DNA of 64,000 bases from Rosellinia necatrix (taxonomy: Eukaryota > Ascomycota > Sordariomycetes > Xylariales > Xylariaceae), in the NCBI GenBank assembly GCA_021209875.1, contig JAGYVD010000003.1:2852001-2916000 (forward strand), written 5' to 3'. Positions 1 through 11,445 of this stretch are shown in pieces. The stretch's first letter is position 1, and every line of letters begins with the position of its first letter. The notes under the pieces were generated by a model. The model did not search any database. It saw only the letters and a list, made by a program, of their open reading frames with translations, and was not told the DNA's origin. The position numbers and the translations under genes were made by a program.

Positions 1-2640
1 AAAAACAATTTTCTGTTAAAATTTTATTTTATAATATATATTTTTATTAATTATATTAATTCTGTTTTAATTAATTAATTTAATTATTTTTAATTTTTTT
101 ATTAAATATTTATAAAACGTTTAATAAACTTATTTAATATTTTGCTAGCTTTTAAACGTTATAAAAATAAAACTAAGCTTTTTAATAACTTTTATATTTA
201 AAAGCTTAAATTTATAATTTAAACTATATATTTAAATAATATATATATAAAAATAATATTATTATTTTTAATATTAAATTAAACGTTAATAAAACTATTA
301 AAAAATAAAAACTTTAATATATTATTTAAAAAAAATATTTTAGCTTAAATTATTATTTAAATTAAAAACTAATAATAAGTTTTTTATTTATTATATTAAT
401 TTTTATATTAACTTTTTAATTATGTTTAAAATAAATATTTTAAATAAGTTGCAGCAACTATTAATTATATATTTTTATTATAAAATTTTTATTTAGCTGG
501 TTTTATATATTAATTTTAATAATAAAAACATAGAATTTATTATTTATTTAAAAATATATTTAAAATTATTAATTTTAATAGAAATAATATTAATTATAAA
601 TATTATTTTATTAAAAACTAATATAATATAAACACTTTTATTATAACTTTGAAAAATATTTATAAAAATTTATATTAAAGCAGGCTAATAATTTGTTTTT
701 ATAAAGCAAAATTTTTTTTTTTTAATTAATATTATTTAATTATGACACAGTCAGGAAGGGGGGCTCCTTATCTAGCTAGCGAAGCTAGCTAGATAAGGAT
801 TGTGTAGCTTAGATAAGGTAACCTAGCCTAACAAGGCTTCTGGTCCCTGCGGGACCAGAAGCCTCCATCTAATCTACATCACACTTTTACAGACTTAACC
901 ACACTACCCCTAGTAAACCTTACTAAATTATTATTAAATATATTAAAATAAAAATTTTTTAAAACTTTTTATATTTAGTTTATATAAAAATTAATATTTT
1001 TATTTAATTAATTATATTAAAATATTTTAATTTTATAAATTTAACAGGTTTTATAACTATTTTTTAAAATATAGCTATTTATGTTGAATGGGCTTCGTAC
1101 GTGCGATGCACGTACTGTTCACGCGTGAAACAGAATACAACTTCTTGTTATACGATGTCTATTATGCTTGATTATTCTATCTAAGTAACTATCGTGCGTA
1201 GCATTATTTCAAGTCTTGTACAAGAATTCTGCTAGCGTACGACCTACTGAAATAACAGCGATAACACAGCTTGTCTTACGTACGAAGCATACACACTGTA
1301 TGCATGTACGTGACATGTACGCCATATGCTTGTACGAAGCATATGCACGTACAACAGCTGTGAGTAACTGTGACTAATTGCCATAGTTCCAACAATTTAT
1401 AATATTTTTATTAAAATAATTTTTTATATTAAATAATTTATTGCTAATTTTAAAATAAAACTTCAAATTTTATTATTTTATTAATATAAGTTTTTAAAAT
1501 AAATAAACTAATTAATATAGTAAGGTTTACTAGGGGTAGTGTGGTTGAGTCTCTAAAAGTGTGATGTAGATTAGAAGGGGAGGCTTCTGGTCCCGCAGGG
1601 ACCAGAAGCCTTAGGCTAGTAAGTTACCTTATCTAATCTACACAGTCCTTATCTAGCTAGCTGCGCTAGCTAGATAAGGAGCCCCCCCTTCCTAACTGTG
1701 TCATAATATATAAATTAATATATATATTAATATTTTTTTTTTAAAAATATAATTTATTTTTATTTTATATAAAAACAGGCCTAGATTTTTATTTTAAAAA
1801 TAATATTTTATAAAATAAAACTTTTTATATTTAATTATTTTATTTTTATTATTTTATTTATTATTTAATTAATATAAATATTATTTTTAATAATTATTAT
1901 TAAAATTTATTAATATATTTTAATATTAATTTATTTTTAATTTTTTATAATAATTTATAAAAAAAAATTTTTTATATATTTTTTAATATTTATTTTAATA
2001 ATATTAAAATTTAATATAAATATTATTTAAAAATAATTTATATTATTTTTAATATTTATTATAATTAATTATAAGTTTTTATTATATTTTATATATTAAT
2101 ATTTATATTAATTATTTATAATAATTAAAAATTATATAAATTAAAATATTATTATTTATTTTATATTTTATTTTTATAAAAATATTATATTTTAATTTAT
2201 ATTATTTTTAATATATTTATAATTAATAATATAATTTAAAAATTTTAAAATATAATAATATAAATTTTATATTATTTTTAATAATAATAATTTTTATATT
2301 TTATTTAATATAATTTAATTTTAAATATAATTTAAAAAATATATATATTTTATTTAAATTATATTAATTATTTATTTTTAAAAAATAATTTTATTTTAAT
2401 ATAATTTTTATTTTAATATTAATTATTTTATTTTTTATATTTTTAATATTTTATTTTTATTATAATTTATTAATTATTATTTAAATATATATATTTATTT
2501 TAGTTTTTTATTATAATTTTTATTATTATAAATATTATATTAATATTTTTATTAATAAAATTTTATTTTAAATATAATAATATTTTTAAATTTAATAATT
2601 AAAATAAAATTAATATAAAAATAATTTTTAATTTTAATTT
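1..2640. repeat. AT-rich, RIP-like block
   Basis: This stretch is almost entirely A and T, with long runs of short A/T words and stop codons in every frame. It has no open reading frame worth reporting. Normal base composition returns only inside the inverted-repeat element at 743-1703 (ends and centre) and at the right edge near 2700. In Pezizomycotina such islands usually come from repeat-induced point mutation of transposon copies. I infer that here from composition; the ancestral element cannot be recognised. Confidence 0.8.
743..1703. mobile_element. 961-bp inverted-repeat (foldback/MITE-like) element with TA target duplication
   Basis: Two inverted arms of about 183 bp (743-925 and 1519-1703) match at roughly 90 percent by eye. 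Both ends read TGACACAG inward and are flanked by TA (741-742 and 1704-1705), as expected for Tc1/mariner/pogo-type insertion. Each arm contains two perfect small hairpins. One has a 16-bp stem built on CTTATCTAGCTAGC (765-799 and 1646-1680). The other has a 14-bp stem on GGCTTCTGGTCCC (834-864 and 1581-1611). The AT-rich interior encloses a GC-normal core (about 1080-1390) with more short palindromes, for example 1097-1115. No transposase frame is visible, so it is probably non-autonomous. Confidence 0.8.
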
Positions 2641-2706
2641 ATAAAAAGCTTATAAAAGCTTATAAATTTTTAACAGTTTTTTTAAACTTATAAGCTTTTA
2701 TAAAAG

Positions 2707-2799
2707 CCCGCTAAAAGCCCATGGGCTTTTATAGGGGCCCGCCAAGAGCCTGTGGGCTTTTATAAGGGCCCGCCAAGAGCCCATGGGCTATTATGGGCG
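2707..2799. repeat. 31-bp tandem repeat, three copies
   Basis: Units begin with CCCGC at 2707, 2738 and 2769. Each contains the palindrome GCCCATGGGC (GCCTGTGGGC in copy 2) followed by TTTTATA-type sequence. The array sits exactly at the junction between the AT-rich block and normal-composition DNA, and a further GCCCATGGGC follows at about 2800. Confidence 0.8.
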
Positions 2800-4457
2800 C
2801 CCATGGGCTGGGCTTTTTACAACCCTCATTCCATGTGTCTTTAAGCTCATATCAATGATGTCCTTAGTGTCCCGAGCCCGAAAATTGACTACCAATCCCC
2901 AGAAGGTCCGTCTCGATGGAAGAAGTATTGGGTTTCTTACCCCCTTGCTTCTGCCCCTTTTTCGAGGATCGATAGAAAGTCTTGGAAGATCGACCAGATG
3001 TCGTGATGGATGGGTTGCCGTGTGTGGCTTTGGCACTTGAGGTGTCGGGCTGGTATGGACTCCTGTGTCTTGTTGTCAGTAACTCTTCCGTCAGGTAATG
3101 GTAGCTAATATCAAGGACGAGGTTTAAGTGAGTATAGTTTACATCTTGTGGACAGTTGCTGACGGGGATTCACGACGTAGTATGTATAATATTGGGGTAT
3201 AAGTAACTGAGGTTGGAGCCGGCCTCTAGGGTATTATGTTTGCAAATTGTGTGAGGACGATGGTTTAGGATTCCGATTAAGTGATTCAAAGGCGACAGAG
3301 CAGCGATCTTTATAGACACGGACACAGGGCATCCTGACAACTACAGATCTCATGCAACTGCCCATTGCAAATCCCGATAAAAATATGTTCTTTAACAGTT
3401 AAGTTGGCATGAGAAAGTCATTTTCGAGTACCTCCATGGTAGTGGTTACTCTATTTTGTCTAGGCACTACGTGCGAGATCCAGGGACCGTATAAGTATCC
3501 GGTACCATTTCCAACACTGTTGGGTACTTAGAAGGAAAGTGCAGACAATTTCTACTTGTTGTACTCTCACTATCATTTCCGATAGCCGAGGTTACGTAAC
3601 CACACACGGACGCCGAATATCCTCTGGTGTAAGCGGAGTGTGACAAGTTGGTTGTGGCGAGCAAGGGCTCGTGATGCGCGCAGGCGTTGGCTCCAAAGGC
3701 TGATACGAAGTACTTGGGCCGGACCGGACCAAGGGCGGTGGTATTTGACGACAGTACGCAGAGCTGATTGGATATTGTCCTTTTGTGCGCATCCTGTAAC
3801 AAGCTCTTGATATGAAATATTATGCATGTTTGCTAAGCTGCTCTTGCCTAGACCTAGGAACTATCGCGATTGACTTGCTTCACCGACAAGATTGGGATGG
3901 TAGTGGCGTCGAAGTAAGCCCCCATTTTGCAAGGGTGGTTGACACCCCCTTGTCATTCAATAGGTTACTGTCGTTCTGTTTATGCACTGATAACTGGTAT
4001 GAACCCAAGGACGCGCCACGGAATGGGTTCCATGAGGAGGTTTGCACTTGGGTTTCCTATTGGATATTGTCCTCCTGCACGGCAGTGTGATTCGTCGAGA
4101 AGCTCAAAGTGCAGGATTAAGACCCTGCTTCTTCTTTCCTATAGAATGAGGCTGCGACGCAAAACGAGGAGTTGGTAAGCTGTCGGTTCATCCTGTGACA
4201 CGCCTGAACGTCCAGACGTCCAGACGTCCAGACGAACAAACCCGCGTACATATAGGGGTCCTACCACCCTATCAGTATATGGTTCTAAGGCTTAGTTCAA
4301 GGTAGTATCATCATTACCACTAAATTTTTACTTCATTGCTGCTGGTACCTTCATCAAATCTAGTCGACCCGAAATTCGACAGGTGGTGCACGCTATCCCT
4401 CCTCACAAGAACCCCCATTCACTGATCCTCCTCATCAATTCTTGCTTTCTGTGCACA
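2800..4457. other. Gene-free stretch with normal composition
   Basis: Short overlapping frames exist on both strands, but none has recognisable domain content or convincing splice signals. A serine/lysine-rich minus-strand stretch near 2880-3050 could be a decayed coding fragment, but nothing supports a function. A short direct repeat of CGTCCAGA lies at about 4210-4232. Confidence 0.5.
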
Positions 4458-4932
4458 ATGGAGAGTGAATAGCCCAGCGCCCCCCAACTATTTCTCGAAG
4501 TCCCTTTTTTTAAAAGGCGGGACTGTCATAGGAACACTATCTGTCGGTTGTACACCGATGAGGAGCGGCCCATTGAAGATGTGGCTGATATCATGAAGCG
4601 CATATATCGGTTCGATGCTAGGTAAGTCTACAGGTGTCTAGCAATTGAAGCTTTATCTGTTCACACTTCTTCTCATGTCGTTACTTGATATACACCGCTG
4701 ATTGACCGTAACATGTTCTAGTGTTCGACAATATAAACATCGCCTTGACAGATGGGATATCTCCAAATATGTCTCCTCAGGTGTCAAGGACCAAACAATC
4801 CAAACCCTTGGCAAAAGGACTCGTGATAGGATGGCCTTTGGAGGCATTCGGTATAAAGGTGTTGAGATCGATAAACAGAAACTGAGAAGATATGTCAAAG
4901 ACAATGCTCGGGTGACTACCGAATACTTGTAG
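4458..4932 (+). pseudogene. Clr5-domain gene, broken by an early stop
   Basis: Reading from ATG 4458, the fifth codon (4470-4472) is TAG. The frame is then open and encodes an N-terminal Clr5 domain. Exon 1 gives HRNTICRLYTDEERPIEDVA, then an intron at 4622-4721 (GTAAGT..CTAG) joins in frame to SVRQYKHRLDRWDISKY. The predicted intron falls inside the domain and restores the family pattern of hydrophobic and aromatic positions, so the gene was once real. TAG is one C-to-T change from CAG, compatible with RIP or drift. The frame ends at 4932, much shorter than usual Clr5 proteins. An alternative upstream exon that skips the stop cannot be excluded. Clr5 domains are DNA-binding-like modules of uncertain role in filamentous fungi. 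Confidence 0.6.
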
Positions 4933-5218
4933 TGTATCAAGGACTTCCTTTTTCATGGAAACATATGTTTTGTCACACCTCAGCTCAGGCCGTCTGTCAC
5001 ACTATCGCTAGACTGTTCTCGGCTATCCACTCACCCGATATCAATACCCCTAGTGGGCTCTTCACCAAGTCTTGTTTCACTTGCGGAGATCAGCTAAGCC
5101 ACTTGATATGCGACTGAGAACTGATATGAATGACCGTTGCCCCCTTGTTGAAGTGCCTATCAAAGGTAGTTGCGAGGAGACGACAAAATTAAACTCCTTT
5201 TATTTGGTATATACACGC

Positions 5219-5871
5219 CTACGAGGGTGAAAAGGCCACATGACGTTGCGGCGTGTTTGATTTTGAGGCGTTTGCGAGTTCGATATTCTCACTCGGTAGA
5301 GTTGCTGGACCGTGCCCACAAGCAGAGCAAAAGACAACAAGGGCGATGATGCACATGACCCAAGCCAGAGCTCCAAGACCAGCACAGGCGGCGGTAATTT
5401 GACCAAAAGTCTTCCAGGCCCCTCTGATACTATCGTACGAACCATAGTTATCAAAAGAGAGTACAGAGGCAGCCCACGAGGCGGCCCATGCCCACCCTGC
5501 TATCCAAAAGATGACGCTTAGGATCTGCCCGACCAAGACGGCGGCACGATAATACAATCGCGGCGCATAGTGCTGTATGGAGAGCATCCCACCGTACGCT
5601 AGCCATGTCCAACTTGACTATCAATGCGATTAGGCTCTCGACTATTTAACCCGGATAGGTTCACTGCGGGGCTTACGATGAACAGCAAGAAGCTCGTGAC
5701 GTTCGAGTCATAGTAGTAGTGGCCGGAGAGGGATTCGGCATAAGCGGCGAGGGCCAACACGGCGGCGGACAGTAGTAGTATCAACCCAATAATGTATATG
5801 AAGAATTTAGGGAAGGCTGGAGCTCCGCCAGCAATGAGGTTCCTGGCCGGCATGTTTAGGAGGATGGCCAA
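5219..5871 (-). CDS. MARVEL-domain-like four-helix membrane protein
   Basis: Two exons, 5871-5677 and 5617-5219, joined across a 59-bp intron (GTAAG..GATAG) in phase 0, give about 197 residues. The product has four hydrophobic segments: the first near residue 20 (FFIYIIGLILLLSAAVLAL), a second ending at the splice, a third containing VGQILSVIFWIAGWAWAAS, and a fourth containing WVMCIIALVVF. A short polar tail follows. Length, helix spacing and the aromatic-rich third helix fit the fungal MARVEL family of plasma-membrane proteins. The acceptor at 5620-5618 was chosen because it alone keeps frame and yields WLAYGGML before the third helix; a second AG at 5600 breaks the frame. Sequence conservation in this family is weak, so the family call is moderate. 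Confidence 0.6.
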
Positions 5872-7753
5872 TGCGCCAGGAAGATGCCGGAGAGAGAGAC
5901 CTCGAGCGAGGAGGCCCGGAGACGTGGGGTTATGAAGGCCGGATGAACACGGAGAGATATAGACAAGTGGATAGATACCTTGGCCACGCTGAGGGGGGTT
6001 GGCCGACGTCTACGAACTGGCGCAAACTGACGACGGTATGGGCCGGTGGCTTTACAGGTTGACTCGGCTAGCCAGGTGGTGTTGACCGAGTGGCATGTCT
6101 CAGAGTGAAGAAGCAATAGGCACTGGCTCGGCGTGGCTGAGCGCGGCCGACCGTGGCCGACCGTGGCCAACCGTGGCCGACCGTGGCCAGACGTCTCGTG
6201 GATACCGCGAGCCCTATATCCTCATATACCTACTAATTACCTACGCAGCACTGATAAATATTGAGTGGCGCCTGTGAGTAAACTGGCGACGCTTGGCCTC
6301 GGATATCGAGGTGGTGGCTGCATTGATCTTGGCCATCGACCGTTCTAGAGCGCGGCACTGATCTGACGGTGATATCTGGGCGATGCCCATGGTCCCACAG
6401 CACTATCGCATCATGTCGGGGATAATAATAAATAGAAAACCGGTTGAGCTTGAGAGCGAAACTCCAGGCTTCTCCTTTACTTGAGCGCATTTATTGCGTT
6501 GAGTGGATAGGGTAGGAACGTCAACGGCATCAAGCATCTTATGTAGATGGTAGGCAGTGTCCCAGGGCAATATCGCGTACTGTAGTGTAACTACCCAAGG
6601 AGCGCCTTGTCTAGGCAGCTGGGTGATCCGTCTACCTCTTCAAGCAGGTACTGTACGGTCCTAAGTAAGGGGTGGATATACTGTACACACACTACTGTGC
6701 ATTCTCCTTGGCATGATATTTGCAGGGAGTGCCTACCTATTAGGTACTTACCTAGGTAGCTAAGGTAGGTTGGTTAGGATACCTACCTAGGTAGTTAGTA
6801 AGTACTTTATTTGTCTAGGACCCAATCTAAAAATACTTGGCCCAAGACCTGCATCTGAATCAACATAACATCATACCCCTCCCGCACCCTAACAAAATGG
6901 TCAGAACTGCATCAATTCGATTATTCCTACTGCGTGGTTTCTTCCTACTGCGGTTGCAATAAAATTTGTCTAATTTTCGATCATCAGATTCCTCTTTGAG
7001 TGAGAGCTATCGGAGTTTTCTGGTCCAGAAGTTGCCACACTGAGGGACCAGAGATAAGAACGGATCGACCCGTCTGCGGACCACGGTGACAACTTGTCGT
7101 TTATAACTGTTTAGTTATAGATTTGATGTCTTCGGACGTATTAACTAACCGTATAAAGCGGTTATTCGCGTACGAAGCTTTTATAAATAGATCCAGTTAG
7201 TTGGTCGGTTGTAGAGTTGGTTACAAGGTCAAAAGTGTAGCAAATACATCCCAAACTACGTCGACAACTATATATTTATAGTGGAAACGATTGTATTGTC
7301 TGGCGAGGCTGCTATTAAATAGTTGCACTCAGAAATTCACGGTATTTGGCTACACCTACGCTATATAACTGCGATCCTGGAAAAGTTCGTATGAACAGGT
7401 CAAACGTCAAATACTAGGTATACAACCTAGGCGTTCTATAAACGTTAATTATACCTGTTAATTCGGACTATATCTGGCCTATATATTCTATCCTGGTCGT
7501 ATTTGGACTGATATTCAGGGTGATACTCGGGGTGGTATTCGGGGGGTTACCCGGAAGGCTATTTGGAGGGTTATTGAGAGGGTATTTCGGGTCGAAACGG
7601 TTAGATCTGCCGACGTACGTAGATATAATAAGAAAAGTAAAAAGTTATTCGAACTACCTGCTTAGGTACTTCTCGAAAAGCAATGTTTGTATTGTTGCTT
7701 CGATTGCCGTAATTGGCCTAGATACATTCACTTTAGCCAAACATAGAGTCATT
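5872..7753. other. Long intergenic stretch without recognised genes
   Basis: It holds the 10-bp repeat at 6141-6190, TACCTAGGTA-type islands at about 6738-6806, and a moderately AT-rich part (6840-7500) full of stops. 7500-7610 has a degenerate GG(T/G)ATTCGGGG-like reiteration. This zone may be decayed downstream sequence of the zinc-knuckle retroelement fragment that follows, since that fragment is on the minus strand. Confidence 0.5.
6141..6190. repeat. 10-bp tandem repeat, five copies
   Basis: The unit CCGTGGCCGA is repeated head to tail, with a variant first copy and single-base changes in copies 3 and 5. It is intergenic, upstream of the MARVEL-like gene. Confidence 0.85.
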
Positions 7754-7969
7754 TTAGCCAAGTCGGGTCATACAATTAAAGCGAGTATGGCTTGGTTGAT
7801 TGCATTCGGCGCAGATGGTATTGTCAAGATACTTTTGAGATTCATGTCCTGCACCATCGCTTTTACAGCTATCACTTGCATGACCAAACCCGTTGCAGGT
7901 TGTACAATGCTGAATGGTGCAAGTTCCTTGGCGGCGCTCGACTCTGTTGAAGAGCTTCTTGAGGTGCAT
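7754..7969 (-). pseudogene. Retroelement remnant with two CCHC zinc knuckles
   Basis: The 71-residue minus-strand frame contains two perfect CX2CX4HX4C knuckles: CTTCNGFGHASDSC and CAECNQPSHTRFNC, about 25 residues apart. Tandem CCHC knuckles with this spacing are characteristic of gag or LINE ORF1 nucleic-acid-binding regions. No polymerase or integrase frame remains nearby, and flanking sequence is full of stops. I call it a decayed fragment; whether LINE or LTR cannot be decided. The longer opposite-strand frame (7520-7996) is its shadow. Confidence 0.55.
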
Positions 7970-8419
7970 GCATTTCGGGTTATAATTGACTTTTAGATGT
8001 TTGCTGGCCGCCGTGCAAGGGTTGTGGGGTTGCGCGGTGAAGCTGGCAAGTGTGTTGATACTTACCTAGGTACTTAATGAGGGAGAATCTTAACGTGAGC
8101 CTTAATGTGTTGGCGGGATGAACAATTAGATTGCCCCAGGGCAAATATGAGTAAAAGTTGTGTTGTGAGAGGCAGGTGCGGTTGATGGGAAGGGAGTAGG
8201 TAGGTGCGGTTGGTGGGAAGGGGCTACCTGGGATTACTTAGGTGCCTACCTGCTACAGGTAGGAAAGACACAAAATGTAGGTAGCCACCCGCCTAGGTAC
8301 TTAGAGGTACCTAGGTATGTCGAAAGAGTAGGTAGGTAACGCAGTCTAGAACCCGGCTTCCAAGTTCACCATCCAGAGGCTTGGTACGCTACCTAGGCTG
8401 AGATATCTCATCCAGTTTC
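7970..8419. other. Promoter-side gap with CCTAGG islands
   Basis: Non-coding. Several TACCTAGGTA/CTACCTGT-type islands occur between about 8060 and 8400, immediately upstream of the meiotic gene at 8420. A near-duplicated GGTAGGTGCGGTTG(A/G)TGGGAAGGG lies at about 8174-8225. Confidence 0.5.
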
Positions 8420-11233
8420 GTGATGATGGACCCTACCGGCAATACCAGCCCGTGCCCAGACCAATACGCCCGGGACAATCATCTATCAATTGACTCACAA
8501 ATCGATCCTTTTTCTCTTGTTCTTCAGATCGACGATGCTGTCCCCAGACTCACTCCAGACGCTGGGCCGAGTGGTCTCACAACCGATGCCTTACTCCCTT
8601 GTTTTTGCCTTCCCACGATTGATCTTCGAGAGCAGCTTGAGGTGCCTGAGGAATCCGATACTTTAGTAGCCAGTGCCCTCCAGCACGATGATACCGGGTT
8701 TTTTCATCGCAGCGAGGCGCCCCTCGTTCAATACGAAGCTCGGAAGCGCCTGGCTAGGTTGAAGCTCGAACCCCCAGCTCTATCCAGTGATCCAGACTAT
8801 GACTGCCTTGAACTTTCCAAGATCATCAAAGAAAGACGACTACCGTATATCAGTCCCCAGGTGTTCCCATCCGAAAGACTGAACGCAATCAATGATGAAG
8901 CGCTGGAGTTTCCTGTTCCCGCCGACCAGTTTAGACGGAGACTAGGTGATATAGTACGTTCCGAGAAGTTCGATGTCCCTAAGAATATAATATGGCTTCT
9001 GGATCAAACGCTTAAACACGATGGGCGCGATGACCAGTACCGCGGAGTATTTGAAGATGCGATGCCACGCCGCAACGTAAGTTCAGTTTCGAATTCTGAG
9101 CGTTTCTGATTATACCCCTTGACTCATATGTTCTAGGCCGTACGTGACTTGGCCGTTACCCCTCCATTCATCTTTGATATCGACGACGAAGAGTACTTCA
9201 TACCAGCCGCCGAGGCTTGCGAGGTCCCAATAGCATCTAGTTGTGGTTCAATGTTCAGCAACGATGTAAAGACAGCAGAGTCTGTCGTTCTACAGGAAGA
9301 GTATGAAAGAGGTAGCTCACCGATCCTTGGCCTTGATTCTCCGCGGTTGTCTCCTCTGCTTGGCCTACCGCCTTCTGGGAGAGAGCAGCCCTGGATCATT
9401 TCAATTAAAGTAGAAAGTCCCTTATCGCCGATTACTTCGCCGCTTCGGTCTGCTCCCCGGGAACCTGATATTCCGGCGCTACTGAAAAGTATCGACATGG
9501 ACCACACATTGTCCAATCCAGAGCCCTCCAGGATACGCGTGCGACACATAAGCCATAAGAATGGAATCCTTGATCATGAACTTAGGGGTGTAATGGAGGA
9601 GAGCGCAGCGACTGTATTGAAAAGCATCGAACAAGAGCATATCAGCATTGCGGATGCTACAGCTCGAGTCGAGGCGCCGCTCGTGGACTTTTCGATTCCA
9701 GAACCTGGGTGGGAAAGCCTCCCCATGGACGCTCCGACTCACTTGAGATGGTTGTATGAGTCGTATAGTATAGAGATACCCCCTTGTCCAAGAGATACCC
9801 GGACGGACTCTAAGCTTCGCTGGGTTCCATTCTTACAAAAGATCGACTTGGGGACTTTGACACGGGACACAATTGACTATGAAAGGCCGTTATCACAACC
9901 TTTTGACATTTCGGATGTCATGGAGGCACCAACAAGTGCAAATTATGTGTGGAAACGGCCGGGTTTAGCTATTTTGCGTGAGTCAGACACTGAAGAAGAT
10001 ATTGCGGAAGACGTCGCTGAAGCGACGCCATTGAACGCTGCGCATGATCTGACAGGTATTGCCAAGGAAAGGCTTGAAAATAACTGGGTAGGGATGAAGA
10101 AGGGTCTATCATCTAGGTCGGATTTGTACTTTGATCTTATTAACCCCTTCAAACACAAGAGGCCATTTCAACAGACACTGCCGAAGAATCTAGTCAGCCG
10201 AATGAACCTTCTACCCAGTGCGAAATCAGACTCCGCTGTTTCGACGATGCTCTCAAACTATATCGACATACGCACAACAAAACGTCGTAAACAAAGTCAT
10301 AGCGCATTCTTCTCACCTAAGTCGAAGCCTGAAGCCAAACTGCAACCGGCGACCACTCTGAGGGATAACTCTGACTTGTCTAAGGCGGTAGAGAGCACGC
10401 GTAAGGAAGTGCCACGAGCTCCATGCCCTGAGGTCGAGGTCTCGAGTGCACCTGCGAAGATTATAAAGGGTTTGAATCTTAGCCGAGGGTTATTTTCCGC
10501 TATTGAACGGCTCTACCCAGCCGTTGAGATCATAGAGCGTGACTTTGATCGCTGGAATACGATAGCCTGGGGCCACCACTCTGTTATGAGATCAACCATT
10601 ACATCATATCTTGCTACCGAGGCAGATGTAATAGTCTCTGCCGTGACGGGGATTATTGTGACAACATTGCTCAAGGTTATACAAAGGCCCCTCCCTGGTC
10701 GCGGAGGGCAATCTTCAATCCGCGAACGCGTTACTTCCGTAGCATTGCGCTACGAGCGACTAGTCGTACTAGTATCCGAAGGGAACATCGTGGACGAGAC
10801 GGTGCGCGAATTAACATCTTCGGAGGCTACGGCATACGCAGAATTTATCGGATTCACCGTAGGACTCGATTGTAAAGTTGAAGTGTTCTACGTTGGGGGC
10901 GGAGAGCCGACGTTAGCGAGATGGCTTGTTTTCCTTGCTAGTAGGCACGCACCCGAAGCAGCTGAGACCTATGAGCACCTTATTCAAGATGAAACGCAAT
11001 GGGAAGTATTCCTTCGCAGGACGGGGCTCAATGCCTACGCAGCGCAAGCTATTCTTATTCGTCTTAAGGCTAGAAGTCAAAATTCAGGAGAAGAGTGCGA
11101 GGACTTTCAATATAGTCTAGCGGCATTCGTAGCAATGACGGACACTGAGCGACTCCGGCGTTTCCGGGATCTGATGGATGGAGAGCGTGTGCTGAATCGA
11201 GTTAACAGGATGTTAGAAACCAAATGGCGTTGA
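8420..11233 (+). CDS. Zip2/SHOC1-like XPF-fold meiotic protein
   Basis: Two exons (8420-9076 and 9137-11233) around a 60-bp intron (GTAAGT..TCTAG, phase 0) encode about 917 residues. The N-terminal two thirds are divergent and acidic. The C-terminal part, from about residue 660, resembles the XPF/ERCC4 nuclease fold followed by a helix-hairpin-helix pair. Visible landmarks are EADVIVSAVTGIIVTTLLKV, ALRYERLVVLVSEGN, and an HhH-like end with TGLNAYAAQAIL and RRFRDLMDGERVLNRVN. The strand that should carry the catalytic ERK triad reads TTL instead, so it is probably a pseudo-nuclease, as in SHOC1/Zip2 of the ZMM crossover pathway. Fungal Zip2 proteins are known to be highly divergent. Another XPF-like role is possible. 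Confidence 0.55.
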
Positions 11234-11445
11234 GCGGGCTGTGTTATTGATTTATCGCATTTTAATTGCAGGATACACTAGCCATATACTATGAGCTCGT
11301 TATTGATTCCAACACTATTGGCTACGCCTCAGCACTTTATAGCGGCGAGGCCAACCCGTGGGGTTTGTATTTGATGTCAAATGTATTTCACACTACGATT
11401 GCTGTAAAGCTAGGTATCATAGATCACTTTCAAGCCTTTCCTTCT

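Noticed and set aside
7520..7996. 158-codon plus-strand frame
   Set aside because: Antisense of the zinc-knuckle fragment; no domain, and the minus strand carries the recognisable CCHC pattern.
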